A stretch of DNA of 25,196 nt from a virus. The first letter of the stretch is position 1. Every line of letters starts with the position of its first letter. Below, piece by piece: positions 13,793 to 21,480 of this stretch. The stretch spans positions 1 through 25,196 of the IMG/VR virus record IMGVR_UViG_3300035661_000313, one strand, 5' to 3'. Under the pieces are notes generated by a model that saw only the letters and a list, made by a program, of their open reading frames with translations, was not told the origin of the DNA and did not search any database. Made by a program: the position numbers and the translations under genes.

Positions 13793-16423
13793 TCAGATAT
13801 ACGGGTTAGGGTGGCCAAACAGAACGTCGCTCCGATACTTCGCTATCTCCTTAAGATCGCTCCAGCGGGTGCCGACAGAGACCTCGACGACTAGAGGAAC
13901 GTTGATCCAATCAAAGCGTGGCAGGCACATCTCGCGCACGATGATGTCGATCTTTCTTTCAATCGTCGCGTCGCACAGGATCGTCGACAGATCATCGTGA
14001 ACGTTCAGGCTGGGTTGCAGCTCAATGTCGTCCTCAAGGTCAGCCCGCTCCGACAGGGCGTTCATGCCTTCAAGCACGATGTCAGCCGCGGTCCCCTGGA
14101 TCGGCATGTTGATGATCTCGTTAGGCGTCATGGGACCCCGGCGCCGCCGGCCTGACATGGTCTCCACGTACAGGTTCTTCTCGTAGCTCTTCAGCAGCTT
14201 GGCCTGCCACTTCTTCACGCCGGGGAACTGATCCCAGAACTCAGCGCCAAGAGCTTCAGCCACCGAGTCAGGCAGGTGCAACTGCTCTGCACACGAGCGC
14301 AGGCTCGATCCGAAGAGTTGAGGGAAGACCCAGTTGTTCTTCGACTCCTGACGAAGCGTCTTGAGCCCCTTCTCGGCCCAATCTACCTCGAACTCCTCGA
14401 CGATCCAATCCTTGATCGCCGGGTACTCCTCGACCATGCGTTGCGCCCAGAAGCCGTGAACGTCGTAGTCCGTCCAGCAGTACTTCACGAGGTTCGAGTC
14501 CTCGCTGGCCATGCCCACCACCCGGAACTCGATCTGCCCGTAGTCGGCCGCCACGATCCAGCCGCTGCCTGAGTGAACGATGCCCCGTATATCCTTGTGC
14601 TTTCGCTTGGGCCAGTTCTGGATGTTTGGGTCGAAGGAGGCCAGCCGGCCGGTGACCGCGACCATGGACGAGTACTTCGAGTGGATCAAGCCATCAGCAG
14701 AGATGACCTGACCACTCAAGACAGGGGCCAGGTAGGTGCTCCTCAGCTTCTCGATGCCGCGATGCTCCAGGATCATGTGAGCAGAGGGCACCAAGTTGCG
14801 AGGGATCTGGGAGAGCACCGACTCGTCAGATGAGTGCGTGATCTTGCCGTCACGATCTGCCTTGCGAGTCTCGTCACGATCGCAGACATCACGCATCAGT
14901 CGAAGGACGTGGTCTGAGTTGGTGGGACTGAAGCTGCCGAAGCGCGCGGTGTACTTCTTCACCTCAGGTGTGGCCCGAAGCCGGCCCTCGATCTCCTTGA
15001 CTTGCTTGTGGAGCTTCGATTCCAGATCAACAGCGAAGTCGATGTCTGTTGGCAGGCCTTTGCTCTCCGTCATCACAAGGGTGGGGCACAGCCTGACCTT
15101 CCGCTCGTACTCGGCCCACTGTGAATCGGCCTGGCTCTTGAGCTTGGGTTCAAGATCACGAGCAAGCAGGTCGGTCCATTTGGTGTCTAGAGCGTTGTAG
15201 CGCAGGATCTCCTTGATGGGGTACTCAAGCCACCACTTCGGGCGCTTCACGTCGACCCGGCTCTGATCCTTCAGGTTGAAGCCGAAGCGAATCCGGGTCT
15301 GTATGTCGAGGCTCTTGGTCCCCTCGCGCTCGTCTAGGGTGTGGCACATGGCCATGGTGTCGCCCCACTCCGTTCGGCGCAGAAGTTGCCGGCCGTAGAA
15401 GAACGCCAGCCATTCCTGCTCAAAGCTGAGGTTGTGCGCGATCTTCCGGCCGGAGAGCAGCAGGTACTCGCCGAAGAGGTCGCGCACCTTGGCAATACGT
15501 GAAGCAGTCCCCCAGCCGTCAGGGTGGTCGATGCTGAAGCCTACCGTCCGCTCGAACGACCCGACCGCGGCCGTCAGCATAAGTGGCGCCTCCATGTAGG
15601 GGCGGAGGCCACTGGTCTCGATGTCGACGCTTGACTGCTTGATGCCAGCCAGGTCTGCTAGGGCTCGTTCAAGCCTCTGGAAGTCCCCAGGCTCTTGCCC
15701 GGTGATGTATTCGATCCCGCGGTCGTATGGGGCCTCGTAGATCGTCGGGGCCTCAAGCTCTTGCCGATGCAGCAGGTCCTCAATGAAGGCCGTGTCGTGC
15801 TCCATGGCGAGCTCGTACTCCGACTTGCCGTACTTCTTTTTCTTGAACACGTAGTTCGGCCAGAGTATCGGGTAGTACCAGCACTTGTGCTCGCCGATCT
15901 TGGTAGCGATGAGCTGGCCCCGGAAGCGCATCGCGCCACCACTGATGCCAGTTGCCCAGAGCAGCGCCTGATCACCAACCCCGATCACCACCAGAGGCTT
16001 GGTGCGTTCGATGTCTGATGTGATGCGGGGCCGACAGCACTCGATCTCGATCACATCGACCTTTAGATTCCGTTCGCCCTCGTCGTTGAGCAGTGGCATG
16101 CACTGGGTCATGTGGCCGAAGCGCAGATCGTTGCGCATGAACCCCTTGGAGAACTTGGAGAGGATTGCCGAGCCGGCCTCCCCCACCCAGTGCTTGTTGG
16201 CCCGGTCCTCGTCAGCATTGGGTCCGGATCCCATCAAGTAGGCCATCGGATGTTCAGCGCCCTCCGGCTCAAGCTGAGGGGAAGCCAATCTCGGCCAATC
16301 CTTTCGGCGGGGGCAAACGTCGCACCCCATCTTGTTCAGTGAGTTGATGGGGATGATCCCCTTGCCTGAGTGCGCAGGCTTCGCCTTTGCGGCCTTCTTG
16401 GCCTCTGCGTAGAAGAACGACAT
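13793..16423 (-). CDS. Family A DNA polymerase with N-terminal UDG-like domain
   Basis: An 876-residue replicative polymerase in three parts. Residues about 30-220 resemble family 4/5 uracil-DNA glycosylases: cysteines C34, C37, C108 and C129 or C130 in the Fe-S spacing, and the glycine-rich GSGPNADED...VGEAG loop at 65-84. Residues about 260-425 are a 3'-5' exonuclease with D267/E269 (SVDIETSG), D355 (GDTMAM) and Y409/D413 (YNALD), so proofreading looks intact. Residues about 430-860 are the polymerase: motif A AADYGQIEFR (D627), O-helix R691-x3-K695 then WVFPQLFG, and motif C NVHDDLS (D810-D811 where HDE is usual). The O-helix has one residue more than the Pol I pattern. It lies between clamp and clamp-loader genes. 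Confidence 0.93.
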   Translation of the reverse strand: MSFFYAEAKKAAKAKPAHSGKGIIPINSLNKMGCDVCPRRKDWPRLASPQLEPEGAEHPMAYLMGSGPNADEDRANKHWVGEAGSAILSKFSKGFMRNDLRFGHMTQCMPLLNDEGERNLKVDVIEIECCRPRITSDIERTKPLVVIGVGDQALLWATGISGGAMRFRGQLIATKIGEHKCWYYPILWPNYVFKKKKYGKSEYELAMEHDTAFIEDLLHRQELEAPTIYEAPYDRGIEYITGQEPGDFQRLERALADLAGIKQSSVDIETSGLRPYMEAPLMLTAAVGSFERTVGFSIDHPDGWGTASRIAKVRDLFGEYLLLSGRKIAHNLSFEQEWLAFFYGRQLLRRTEWGDTMAMCHTLDEREGTKSLDIQTRIRFGFNLKDQSRVDVKRPKWWLEYPIKEILRYNALDTKWTDLLARDLEPKLKSQADSQWAEYERKVRLCPTLVMTESKGLPTDIDFAVDLESKLHKQVKEIEGRLRATPEVKKYTARFGSFSPTNSDHVLRLMRDVCDRDETRKADRDGKITHSSDESVLSQIPRNLVPSAHMILEHRGIEKLRSTYLAPVLSGQVISADGLIHSKYSSMVAVTGRLASFDPNIQNWPKRKHKDIRGIVHSGSGWIVAADYGQIEFRVVGMASEDSNLVKYCWTDYDVHGFWAQRMVEEYPAIKDWIVEEFEVDWAEKGLKTLRQESKNNWVFPQLFGSSLRSCAEQLHLPDSVAEALGAEFWDQFPGVKKWQAKLLKSYEKNLYVETMSGRRRRGPMTPNEIINMPIQGTAADIVLEGMNALSERADLEDDIELQPSLNVHDDLSTILCDATIERKIDIIVREMCLPRFDWINVPLVVEVSVGTRWSDLKEIAKYRSDVLFGHPNPYI

Positions 16424-16435
16424 CGCTCCCCCGAC

Positions 16436-17551
16436 TCAGACTGAGCAGTGGGCGATCAAGTGCAGGAAGCTGGCGTCTTTGTTGCCCATCACCAGGACGC
16501 GATTAAAGAAGCCCAGATGCGTGCAAACCTTGCAAGCCCGGGTGACCAGCGTCGGGTCGATGTGGAACGGCTCTGATGGGCTATCCCCAGCGTCGAACGT
16601 GATGCTATCACTCGCTTCACCGACCGAGCTGGTCGACAGGAGCTTGATGGCCTCGGAAGTGCAGGTGATCTTGGTGGCCTTGTCGACCTCGTTGCTTAGG
16701 ATGAGCAGAGCCCGGGTGAAGGCGGCGTCGAAGGCATCGGGGATTGGGTCGATCAAGTCGGACACCTTCTTTGACTTGATGTGCTTCGACATGATCGCCG
16801 GGAAGTCGAGTGGCTCAAGGTCAACCAAGGTCTTCTGGAATAGCACGGCGACCTCAGCATCCCCCTCGTCGAAGAAGTAGGCCACCAGCGCGCCAGCGTG
16901 AAGTTCGACCTCCACCTCGACTTTGGGAAAGGCCTTCGACAGAGAAACCAACTGCTCGCAGAAGAACGCCGGGAGGATCACAGGCGCATCGCCTGGCAGT
17001 TCTACCTTGCTCTTGGTTGCGTAGCGGCTGATCGTGGTGTTGTCGGTTGAGAAGAGCACAGCCTTGCCGGCTTCAGCATCGAGAGTGACGCCCATCGTCG
17101 CCGGGTGGGTCGGGTCATTGCCCACGGAGAGCAGGCAGCGTTGGATGCCGGCCAGGATGTCCTCAGTGATGTTCAGCACCGGCACCTTCTGCTTCGCTTC
17201 CGGAATGGCCAACGGGAAGTCTTTGGCCGGCAGGATGGGGATCTTGATCTTCGACCGGCCGGAGACGATCACAAGGCTTGCGTCAGCGCCAGCCTGCAAC
17301 ATCACCTTCTCCGCATTGAAGCTGTTCAGGCTCTTCGATAGCGTCTCACCTGGCAAGCAGAGATCCAGGTCTAGGTCCTTGGTCGGCAGAGCGATCTGGA
17401 TCGCGGCGATGTCGTTGTAGGAGGACGCGAACCCGCCGCCGAACTTGATGTGCTTTAACGCCGGAATGTAGTCCTGAGTCGCAACGGCCGGCTTTAGCAG
17501 GTTGACCAGCTTGAGCAGAGTTTCGCGGTTGATCGAGTCGGTGGAGTTCAT
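16436..17551 (-). CDS. DNA polymerase sliding clamp, bacterial beta-type
   Basis: A 371-residue protein of the length of bacterial DnaN (about 366), far longer than the about 228-residue T4 gp45. It begins INRETLLKLVNLLKPAVATQ, like the first helix of beta clamps. It shows three successive strand-helix modules with features such as SYNDIAAIQIAL, MGVTLDAEAGKAVLFSTDNTTISRY (the usual beta-clamp 'ATD' type region) and VILPAFFCEQLVSLSKAF. It would encircle DNA and tether the polymerase encoded next to it. The ATG at 17551 has only a weak GAAAG site, and the first 206 nt overlap the frame of the upstream small gene. Placement directly upstream of polA and the clamp loader supports the call. Confidence 0.85.
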   Translation of the reverse strand: MNSTDSINRETLLKLVNLLKPAVATQDYIPALKHIKFGGGFASSYNDIAAIQIALPTKDLDLDLCLPGETLSKSLNSFNAEKVMLQAGADASLVIVSGRSKIKIPILPAKDFPLAIPEAKQKVPVLNITEDILAGIQRCLLSVGNDPTHPATMGVTLDAEAGKAVLFSTDNTTISRYATKSKVELPGDAPVILPAFFCEQLVSLSKAFPKVEVEVELHAGALVAYFFDEGDAEVAVLFQKTLVDLEPLDFPAIMSKHIKSKKVSDLIDPIPDAFDAAFTRALLILSNEVDKATKITCTSEAIKLLSTSSVGEASDSITFDAGDSPSEPFHIDPTLVTRACKVCTHLGFFNRVLVMGNKDASFLHLIAHCSV

Positions 17552-17708
17552 GGTGTTTTGCTTTCAGTTGCTGGGTGAGGAGTTCGAGGGAGGTGTAGGG
17601 GCTTGGGTAGTCGAAGAAGGAGATCAGGACATCGGCCTGGCCGACCTCGACGACAGATGCTCGGTCCGCCGCTGCCGGGGCAGACCCGAGGACGGCGAAG
17701 ACTTTCAC
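17346..17708 (-). CDS. Small protein like the DpdA N-terminal segment (copy B)
   Basis: A GTG at 17708 overlaps the upstream TGA as GTGA. The first about 52 residues (MKVFAVLGSAPAAADRASVVEVGQADVLISFFDY...) are unique DNA; the rest of the frame lies within the clamp gene and its Arg-rich end looks like shadow translation. The segment VVEVGQADVLISFFDY lines up with LLEAGHPKLLVSFLDY of the neighbouring small protein and with CLSECGFPIHLGSFVE at the start of the DpdA-like enzyme. The fold is probably a small beta-alpha unit. The real C-terminus is uncertain because no stop occurs before the clamp start. Function unknown; linkage to DpdA suggests a role in the modification complex. Confidence 0.5.
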   Translation of the reverse strand: MKVFAVLGSAPAAADRASVVEVGQADVLISFFDYPSPYTSLELLTQQLKAKHHELHRLDQPRNSAQAGQPAKAGRCDSGLHSGVKAHQVRRRVRVLLQRHRRDPDRSADQGPRPGSLLAR

Positions 17709-17914
17709 CGCTTCTTGGCGTTGAGGGTCGGGGCGCGCTTGGGGACCTTGCGGCCAGCCAGCGGAGACTTCGGCTTCAGGATGTTGTGGTGCTTGTCGGT
17801 GTAGTCTAGGAACGACACCAAGAGCTTTGGGTGGCCGGCCTCAAGCAGGCCGCAGGAGTAGCCATTGGCCCCGTGGAGGTCGGTGGCCGATTGAACAAGG
17901 TAGATCGTGGTCAC
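17705..17914 (-). CDS. Small protein like the DpdA N-terminal segment (copy A)
   Basis: A GTG at 17914 overlaps the dpdA-like stop as GTGA and has a GAGGAG site 8 nt upstream, giving a 69-residue product starting MTTIYLVQSATDLHGANGYS. Longer in-frame readings begin inside dpdA and are rejected. The core CGLLEAGHPKLLVSFLDYTDK resembles the N-terminal unit of the DpdA-like protein and of the next small gene. The tail is very basic (KPKSPLAGRKVPKRAPTLNAKKR), as in nucleic-acid-binding peptides. It lacks the Asp motif of transglycosylases, so it cannot be catalytic on its own. It could be a partner or decoy subunit of the DpdA enzyme, or simply a leftover duplication. Confidence 0.6.
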   Translation of the reverse strand: MTTIYLVQSATDLHGANGYSCGLLEAGHPKLLVSFLDYTDKHHNILKPKSPLAGRKVPKRAPTLNAKKR

Positions 17915-18846
17915 AGCAGGGCTCCTCGACGAAGGGTGTTCTTCTCGAACGGGCGGGTAGCCTTCGCCTCGCTCACCATCTTGAAGAACATGACATTGCA
18001 GGTGGCTCGGTGGTAGTAGCTCTCCGTGACCTCCTCGTAGGTCTTGCCGCAGAAGGTCAGCCAACGCAGCAGGATCGCTCTCATTGCGCCCGACATCGAG
18101 TTGGAGTGCTTACCCCCTGCGCTCTGCTTCGGGTTGCGGTCTGAGACCGATATGGTCGACGGCACCTCGTCGAACACGAACTCACCGTTGCGCATGGCTG
18201 GTAGGTAGACCGATCCACTCGCGGTGATCTTGATCCACGTGGTCGAGTCGATGCTATACCACGGGTAGCGGAAGATGAGCGGCACGGCGGTCATCCCGAA
18301 GCCGTGGGTCTTCACGACGGGCAGGCCGGCGTCATCAGTGATGCGGGCGAACACTCGATCAAGCCAGGTGCGCCGTGGGCCCCCAGGGATGCCCACGAGG
18401 CCACCAATGCCGATGTAGTCGCAGCCATAGTCCAGCATGCGTTCGAGGAAGCGTGGCTCCTCGCCGTAGTGGTAGACGGGCAGGGGGTCGAGCCCCTCAT
18501 TGCGCATGTAGAGGAAATTCACCCAGGACTGCTCGGCGGCCTCGTTGCGTTCACGCGGGGTGGCCGATCGCCCAGGCGCGCCGGGGATCACATCGAGGCT
18601 GGCGTAGACCTCGATCAATTCGATGTTGGCTCGGATGAACTCGCAATACTCGTCGAGGTCAATGACGGTGCCTCTTGACCACGCCGAGTAAGCCCCGGAG
18701 TCAAGAAAGAAGCGGAACTTATCAGGGGTGATCATGAGTTGTAGTCGTGAGGTTTCAACGAAGCTGCCTAAGTGGATGGGGAAGCCACATTCACTCAAGC
18801 ACCGGCGTCGCCAGGGGTGAAGCGCGGTGCAGAGCCAGGTCAGCAT
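17911..18846 (-). CDS. dpdA: DpdA-like DNA transglycosylase (7-deazaguanine insertion)
   Basis: A 311-residue TIM-barrel-type protein related to tRNA-guanine transglycosylase. The first catalytic aspartate is in FFLDSGAYSAWSRG (D49), matching the DSGGF motif of TGT. The barrel continues with VYASLDVIPG (about 80-89), YIGIGGLVGIPGG (about 144-156) and HGFGMTAVPLIFRYPWYSIDSTTW, whose D200 is in the position of the TGT nucleophile. The TGT zinc-binding cysteines are absent, as expected for phage DpdA. In this family the enzyme exchanges guanine in DNA for preQ0 or a derivative. queC and folE lie directly upstream. The ATG at 18846 lacks a clear ribosome site but follows a structured gap; the N-terminus matches the two small downstream proteins. 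An alternative start at 18735 would remove that module. Confidence 0.8.
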   Translation of the reverse strand: MLTWLCTALHPWRRRCLSECGFPIHLGSFVETSRLQLMITPDKFRFFLDSGAYSAWSRGTVIDLDEYCEFIRANIELIEVYASLDVIPGAPGRSATPRERNEAAEQSWVNFLYMRNEGLDPLPVYHYGEEPRFLERMLDYGCDYIGIGGLVGIPGGPRRTWLDRVFARITDDAGLPVVKTHGFGMTAVPLIFRYPWYSIDSTTWIKITASGSVYLPAMRNGEFVFDEVPSTISVSDRNPKQSAGGKHSNSMSGAMRAILLRWLTFCGKTYEEVTESYYHRATCNVMFFKMVSEAKATRPFEKNTLRRGALL

Positions 18847-18853
18847 AAGTGGG

Positions 18854-18934
18854 TGGGGCCACCGGGCTGCGATGCCCGGCTATTGGCTTGAGAGGAGACT
18901 GTCTGGCCTCATTGGCGCAACACCAATGGCCCCG
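18854..18934 (-). promoter_or_regulatory. Structured leader candidate before dpdA (cloverleaf-like)
   Basis: The 94-nt gap between folE and dpdA is among the longest in this operon and folds by hand into a closed multi-arm shape. An outer stem pairs 18855-18860 with 18928-18933. Inside are a 6-bp hairpin (18862-18867 with 18874-18879), a bulged 7-bp hairpin (18892-18898 with 18902-18910) and a 5-bp hairpin with a 7-nt loop (18911-18915 with 18923-18927). It ends about 8 nt before the dpdA ATG, where no ribosome site is visible. It could be a regulatory leader or a processing site. It is not a regular tRNA, since no anticodon arm forms. GC-rich DNA folds easily, so this is a candidate only. 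Confidence 0.35.
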
Positions 18935-18940
18935 GTGAGA

Positions 18941-19510
18941 TTATCGGCCCAACGCAATCAGGTTCAAGAACTCGGCGCGAGTCTCGGGCTTCGCCTTGAA
19001 TACCCCCCGCAGCGCGGAAGTGGTCGTGTCTACATTGGGCATCTTGACGCCGCGCGTGGCCATGCAGAAGTGCTTTGCCGTGATGACCACGCCGACCCCA
19101 ACAGGGTCCAGGACATCATTGATGGCGTCCGCGATCTGGTTGGTAAGCCGCTCCTGGACCTGCAAACGACGCGAATAGGCATCGACCACCCGTGCCAGCT
19201 TGCTGATCCCCACGATGCGCCCGTTAGGGATGTAGGCGACATGCGCCAGGCCGATGATGGGAGTGATGTGGTGCTCACAGTGAGACTGAACGGGGATGTT
19301 GGTCAGGAGGACCATCTCGTCGGCCTTCTCGGCGCCGTCAGAGAAGTCCTTGCGGAGAAGTTCCAGCGGGTCGATGGCGTAGCCAGCGAACCACTCTCCC
19401 CAGGCGCGCACGACCCGGTCAGGGGTGTCGAGGAGGCCTTCGCGTTGGGGATCGTCACCGATGTGGGCCATCATGCCTTTGATTGCATCTCGTGCATTGA
19501 AGAGGGTCAC
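18941..19510 (-). CDS. folE: GTP cyclohydrolase I
   Basis: A 189-residue enzyme for the first step from GTP towards 7,8-dihydroneopterin triphosphate, which enters either folate or 7-deazaguanine synthesis. Zinc ligands are visible as C78 and H81 in SHCEHH and C149 in [10 protein letters not shown]. Other family blocks are [49 protein letters not shown] and [12 protein letters not shown]. The GTG at 19510 is chosen because it forms a GTGA overlap with the queC stop and has GGGAG 8 nt upstream; the in-frame reading from 19573 lies in queC. Length is normal for the family (180-220). Position between queC and dpdA-like genes points to preQ0 synthesis rather than folate. Confidence 0.95.
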   Translation of the reverse strand: MTLFNARDAIKGMMAHIGDDPQREGLLDTPDRVVRAWGEWFAGYAIDPLELLRKDFSDGAEKADEMVLLTNIPVQSHCEHHITPIIGLAHVAYIPNGRIVGISKLARVVDAYSRRLQVQERLTNQIADAINDVLDPVGVGVVITAKHFCMATRGVKMPNVDTTTSALRGVFKAKPETRAEFLNLIALGR

Positions 19511-20355
19511 GCCGAAGCTCCCAGGTTGTAGTTCATCTTGGCGCGGAGGATGTCGTCGGAGAGCAGCAGGCACGATTCCTTGTTGCTGTAGTTCTCCGTG
19601 CGGGGCACCTCCATGAAGCCTTCACGGCAGGCCCTGATCACCAAAGGATCCGGAACGCCAGCCATCTCGAACCCGTGAGCCCGCAGCACGGAAGCGTGAT
19701 CCTTGCCCACCGGTGGATAGGCGCCGTCGTAGGCCGTGTGCGAGAAGGCCAGGGCCACGTAGGCGCCTTCCATCTCCATCGCCAGGTGAATCGAGTCCCT
19801 CTTGCTGAGGTTCATCAGTGGGGCGTAGATGCAGAACTCGCCGGTGCCTAGAGCTTCGTTGATCGTTGCTTCCTGAGTAGCGATAAAACTCTCACGGCAG
19901 TCTGGGTAGTTGGCGTTGTCGGCCTCGCACACGCCGGTGACAAGCGCGTTAATGCCCAGGCAGACGGCTCGGTTGGCGGCCAGGGTCAGGAACAGCGCGT
20001 TGCGCATCGGAACAAACGTCTTCTCGACCCGATCACCGATGATCGCCGCCATCGAGTCGTGGTCATCGTAGAGCTCAAGCACCTCGAACGCATTGGTCAG
20101 TGGGCTAGCGCCCTTCAGGATGGGGCCCAGCTCGACGATCTCATGGCTGGCCACGCCAGCGAGCTTTGCGACATCGCGTGCGGCCTGGATCTCGCGGCGA
20201 TGACGCTGGTTGTAGTCGAACGTGACCGCGTGCACTTCGGCGAAGTACTTCTTCGCCCAGAATAGGCAGGTGGTTGAATCTTGGCCGCCTGACAGAACCA
20301 CGAGGGCCTTATGTCGAGGGTGGCTGTTGACGGATCCGGGTTGAGTGTTGGGCAC
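19507..20355 (-). CDS. queC: QueC-like 7-cyano-7-deazaguanine synthase, zinc site lost
   Basis: A 282-residue PP-loop ATPase for conversion of carboxy-deazaguanine to preQ0. The ATP-binding SGGQDSTT is at residues 22-29, followed by [49 protein letters not shown] and [14 protein letters not shown], all typical of QueC. The four structural zinc cysteines of the family (C-x8-C-x2-C-x2-C) correspond to A208, V216, D219 and S222, so the zinc site is gone although the surrounding positions still align. A C-terminal extension of about 40 residues ([15 protein letters not shown]...NYNLGASA) is present. The GTG at 20355 is chosen for its AGGAG site 5 nt upstream. It opens the queC-folE-dpdA run after a terminator. 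Confidence 0.88.
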   Translation of the reverse strand: MPNTQPGSVNSHPRHKALVVLSGGQDSTTCLFWAKKYFAEVHAVTFDYNQRHRREIQAARDVAKLAGVASHEIVELGPILKGASPLTNAFEVLELYDDHDSMAAIIGDRVEKTFVPMRNALFLTLAANRAVCLGINALVTGVCEADNANYPDCRESFIATQEATINEALGTGEFCIYAPLMNLSKRDSIHLAMEMEGAYVALAFSHTAYDGAYPPVGKDHASVLRAHGFEMAGVPDPLVIRACREGFMEVPRTENYSNKESCLLLSDDILRAKMNYNLGASA

Positions 20356-20391
20356 AATGGCTCCTGAGGTTAGGGGAAAGGTGGGGGCAAG

Positions 20392-20425
20392 AAAAAGGCC
20401 CCGCATGGATATATACGGGGCCTTT
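20392..20425 (-). terminator. Rho-independent terminator after the KOW-repeat gene
   Basis: On the minus strand a stem of about 10 bp (AAAGGCCCCG pairing with CGGGGCCTTT) has a loop of about 12 nt and is followed by a run of five T. It sits 25 nt past the stop of the KOW-repeat gene and about 37 nt before the queC start, so it separates two transcription units or sets their ratio by partial read-through. Confidence 0.85.
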
Positions 20426-20449
20426 GGGGCAAGCCAGCCGGCCTGCGCT

Positions 20450-21442
20450 TTACTTCATCATCTTGCGTTCGCGCAGCAGCTTGAACATCTTGTGGCAGTC
20501 GGCGTGGATCATGCCGACTGTGGTTTCCTTGAACTCAAGGGCTTCCTTCTTCATCATCTTGACGATGTCATCCTTGGAAGCGTCGGGATTGTCGCAGATC
20601 AGTTCACGAGCGCGCAGAGTGACCGAGACTCCGCCGTTGTCTTCTTTGGTGGTGCGCTTCTCTTTCGAGTCGTCATCGCCGTCCGAAGCCTTGCCACGGC
20701 TCTTGGTCTTGGGCTCGTCGTCGGCCTTCTTACCCTTGCCCTTGCCGGCGTTCTTCACCTTGACCACGATCGACTCGATGCGGTCCTTGTCGAACTCTTC
20801 CTCGTCGCCGGCTGCGGTCTTGATCACCACGACCTTGTCGTCGATCTCGATCACGTTGCCCATCATGACCTTGCCACGCTTGGTCTTGATCTCGACGGTG
20901 TCGCTGACCTCGGGATCGGCCGGGCCTTCGTCGTCTTCCGCCTCGGCGGCCTTGCGGCGGCTCTTGGACTCGTCAGCCGGCATGGGCACGATCGTGTCGA
21001 TGCGTTCGAGGTCCAGGCCCAGCTCTTCGCCGTCGACTTCCAGCACCAGCTCGCCCTTGTCATCGGGGTCGATGATCTTGCCCACGTATTCCTTGCCGCG
21101 CTTGGTGACCACGGTGACCTTGTCGCCCTTGGTCGGCTCGTACTTGGCGGCCTTGGCCGGCTTTTCTTCCTCTTCCACCTCGGCGGCCTTGCGACGGCTG
21201 CGCGGCTTCACTTCTTCCTCCTCGGCGTCGGGGTAGATCGGCGGGGCCTTGTTGGCGTTGACCTTGTCGGCCGCTTCGTTGAACCAATCTTGCGCCGGCT
21301 CGGACAGCTGGCCCCAGGCCTTGTCGGACAATCGGCCCACGCCGACGATCAGCCGCTTGATGTAGGCCTCGTCGGTGATCTTCTCGCCGCGCTTGGGTTC
21401 GACTTCCGAGGCCTTGGCCAGTTCTGCTTGGATCTTGCTCAT
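20450..21442 (-). CDS. Acidic protein with two KOW/SH3-like repeats, unknown role
   Basis: A 330-residue protein I do not recognise as a named family. The ATG at 21442 is preferred over 21481 because of an AGGAG 9 nt upstream. After a helical N-terminus (about 1-85) the protein contains two copies of a unit. Each copy is a linker SRRKAAE plus an acidic stretch, followed by a small beta domain: [20 protein letters not shown]...[10 protein letters not shown] and [20 protein letters not shown]...[10 protein letters not shown]. These resemble KOW/SH3-like barrels that bind nucleic acid or RNA polymerase. A charged Lys/Asp-rich linker follows. A C-terminal segment (about 265-330, [24 protein letters not shown]) looks like a helical DNA-binding region. 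It has its own promoter and terminator, as expected for an abundantly made protein. Confidence 0.82.
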   Translation of the reverse strand: MSKIQAELAKASEVEPKRGEKITDEAYIKRLIVGVGRLSDKAWGQLSEPAQDWFNEAADKVNANKAPPIYPDAEEEEVKPRSRRKAAEVEEEEKPAKAAKYEPTKGDKVTVVTKRGKEYVGKIIDPDDKGELVLEVDGEELGLDLERIDTIVPMPADESKSRRKAAEAEDDEGPADPEVSDTVEIKTKRGKVMMGNVIEIDDKVVVIKTAAGDEEEFDKDRIESIVVKVKNAGKGKGKKADDEPKTKSRGKASDGDDDSKEKRTTKEDNGGVSVTLRARELICDNPDASKDDIVKMMKKEALEFKETTVGMIHADCHKMFKLLRERKMMK

Positions 21443-21480
21443 TTGGAAAAATCTCCTAGGAGGTTTGGGGTTTGTGCACA

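Noticed and set aside
18854-18934. tRNA gene in the gap before dpdA
   Set aside because: An acceptor-like stem and T-arm-like hairpin form, but there is no 5-bp/7-nt anticodon arm, no D-loop GG and no TTC-type T-loop. Kept only as a structured element.
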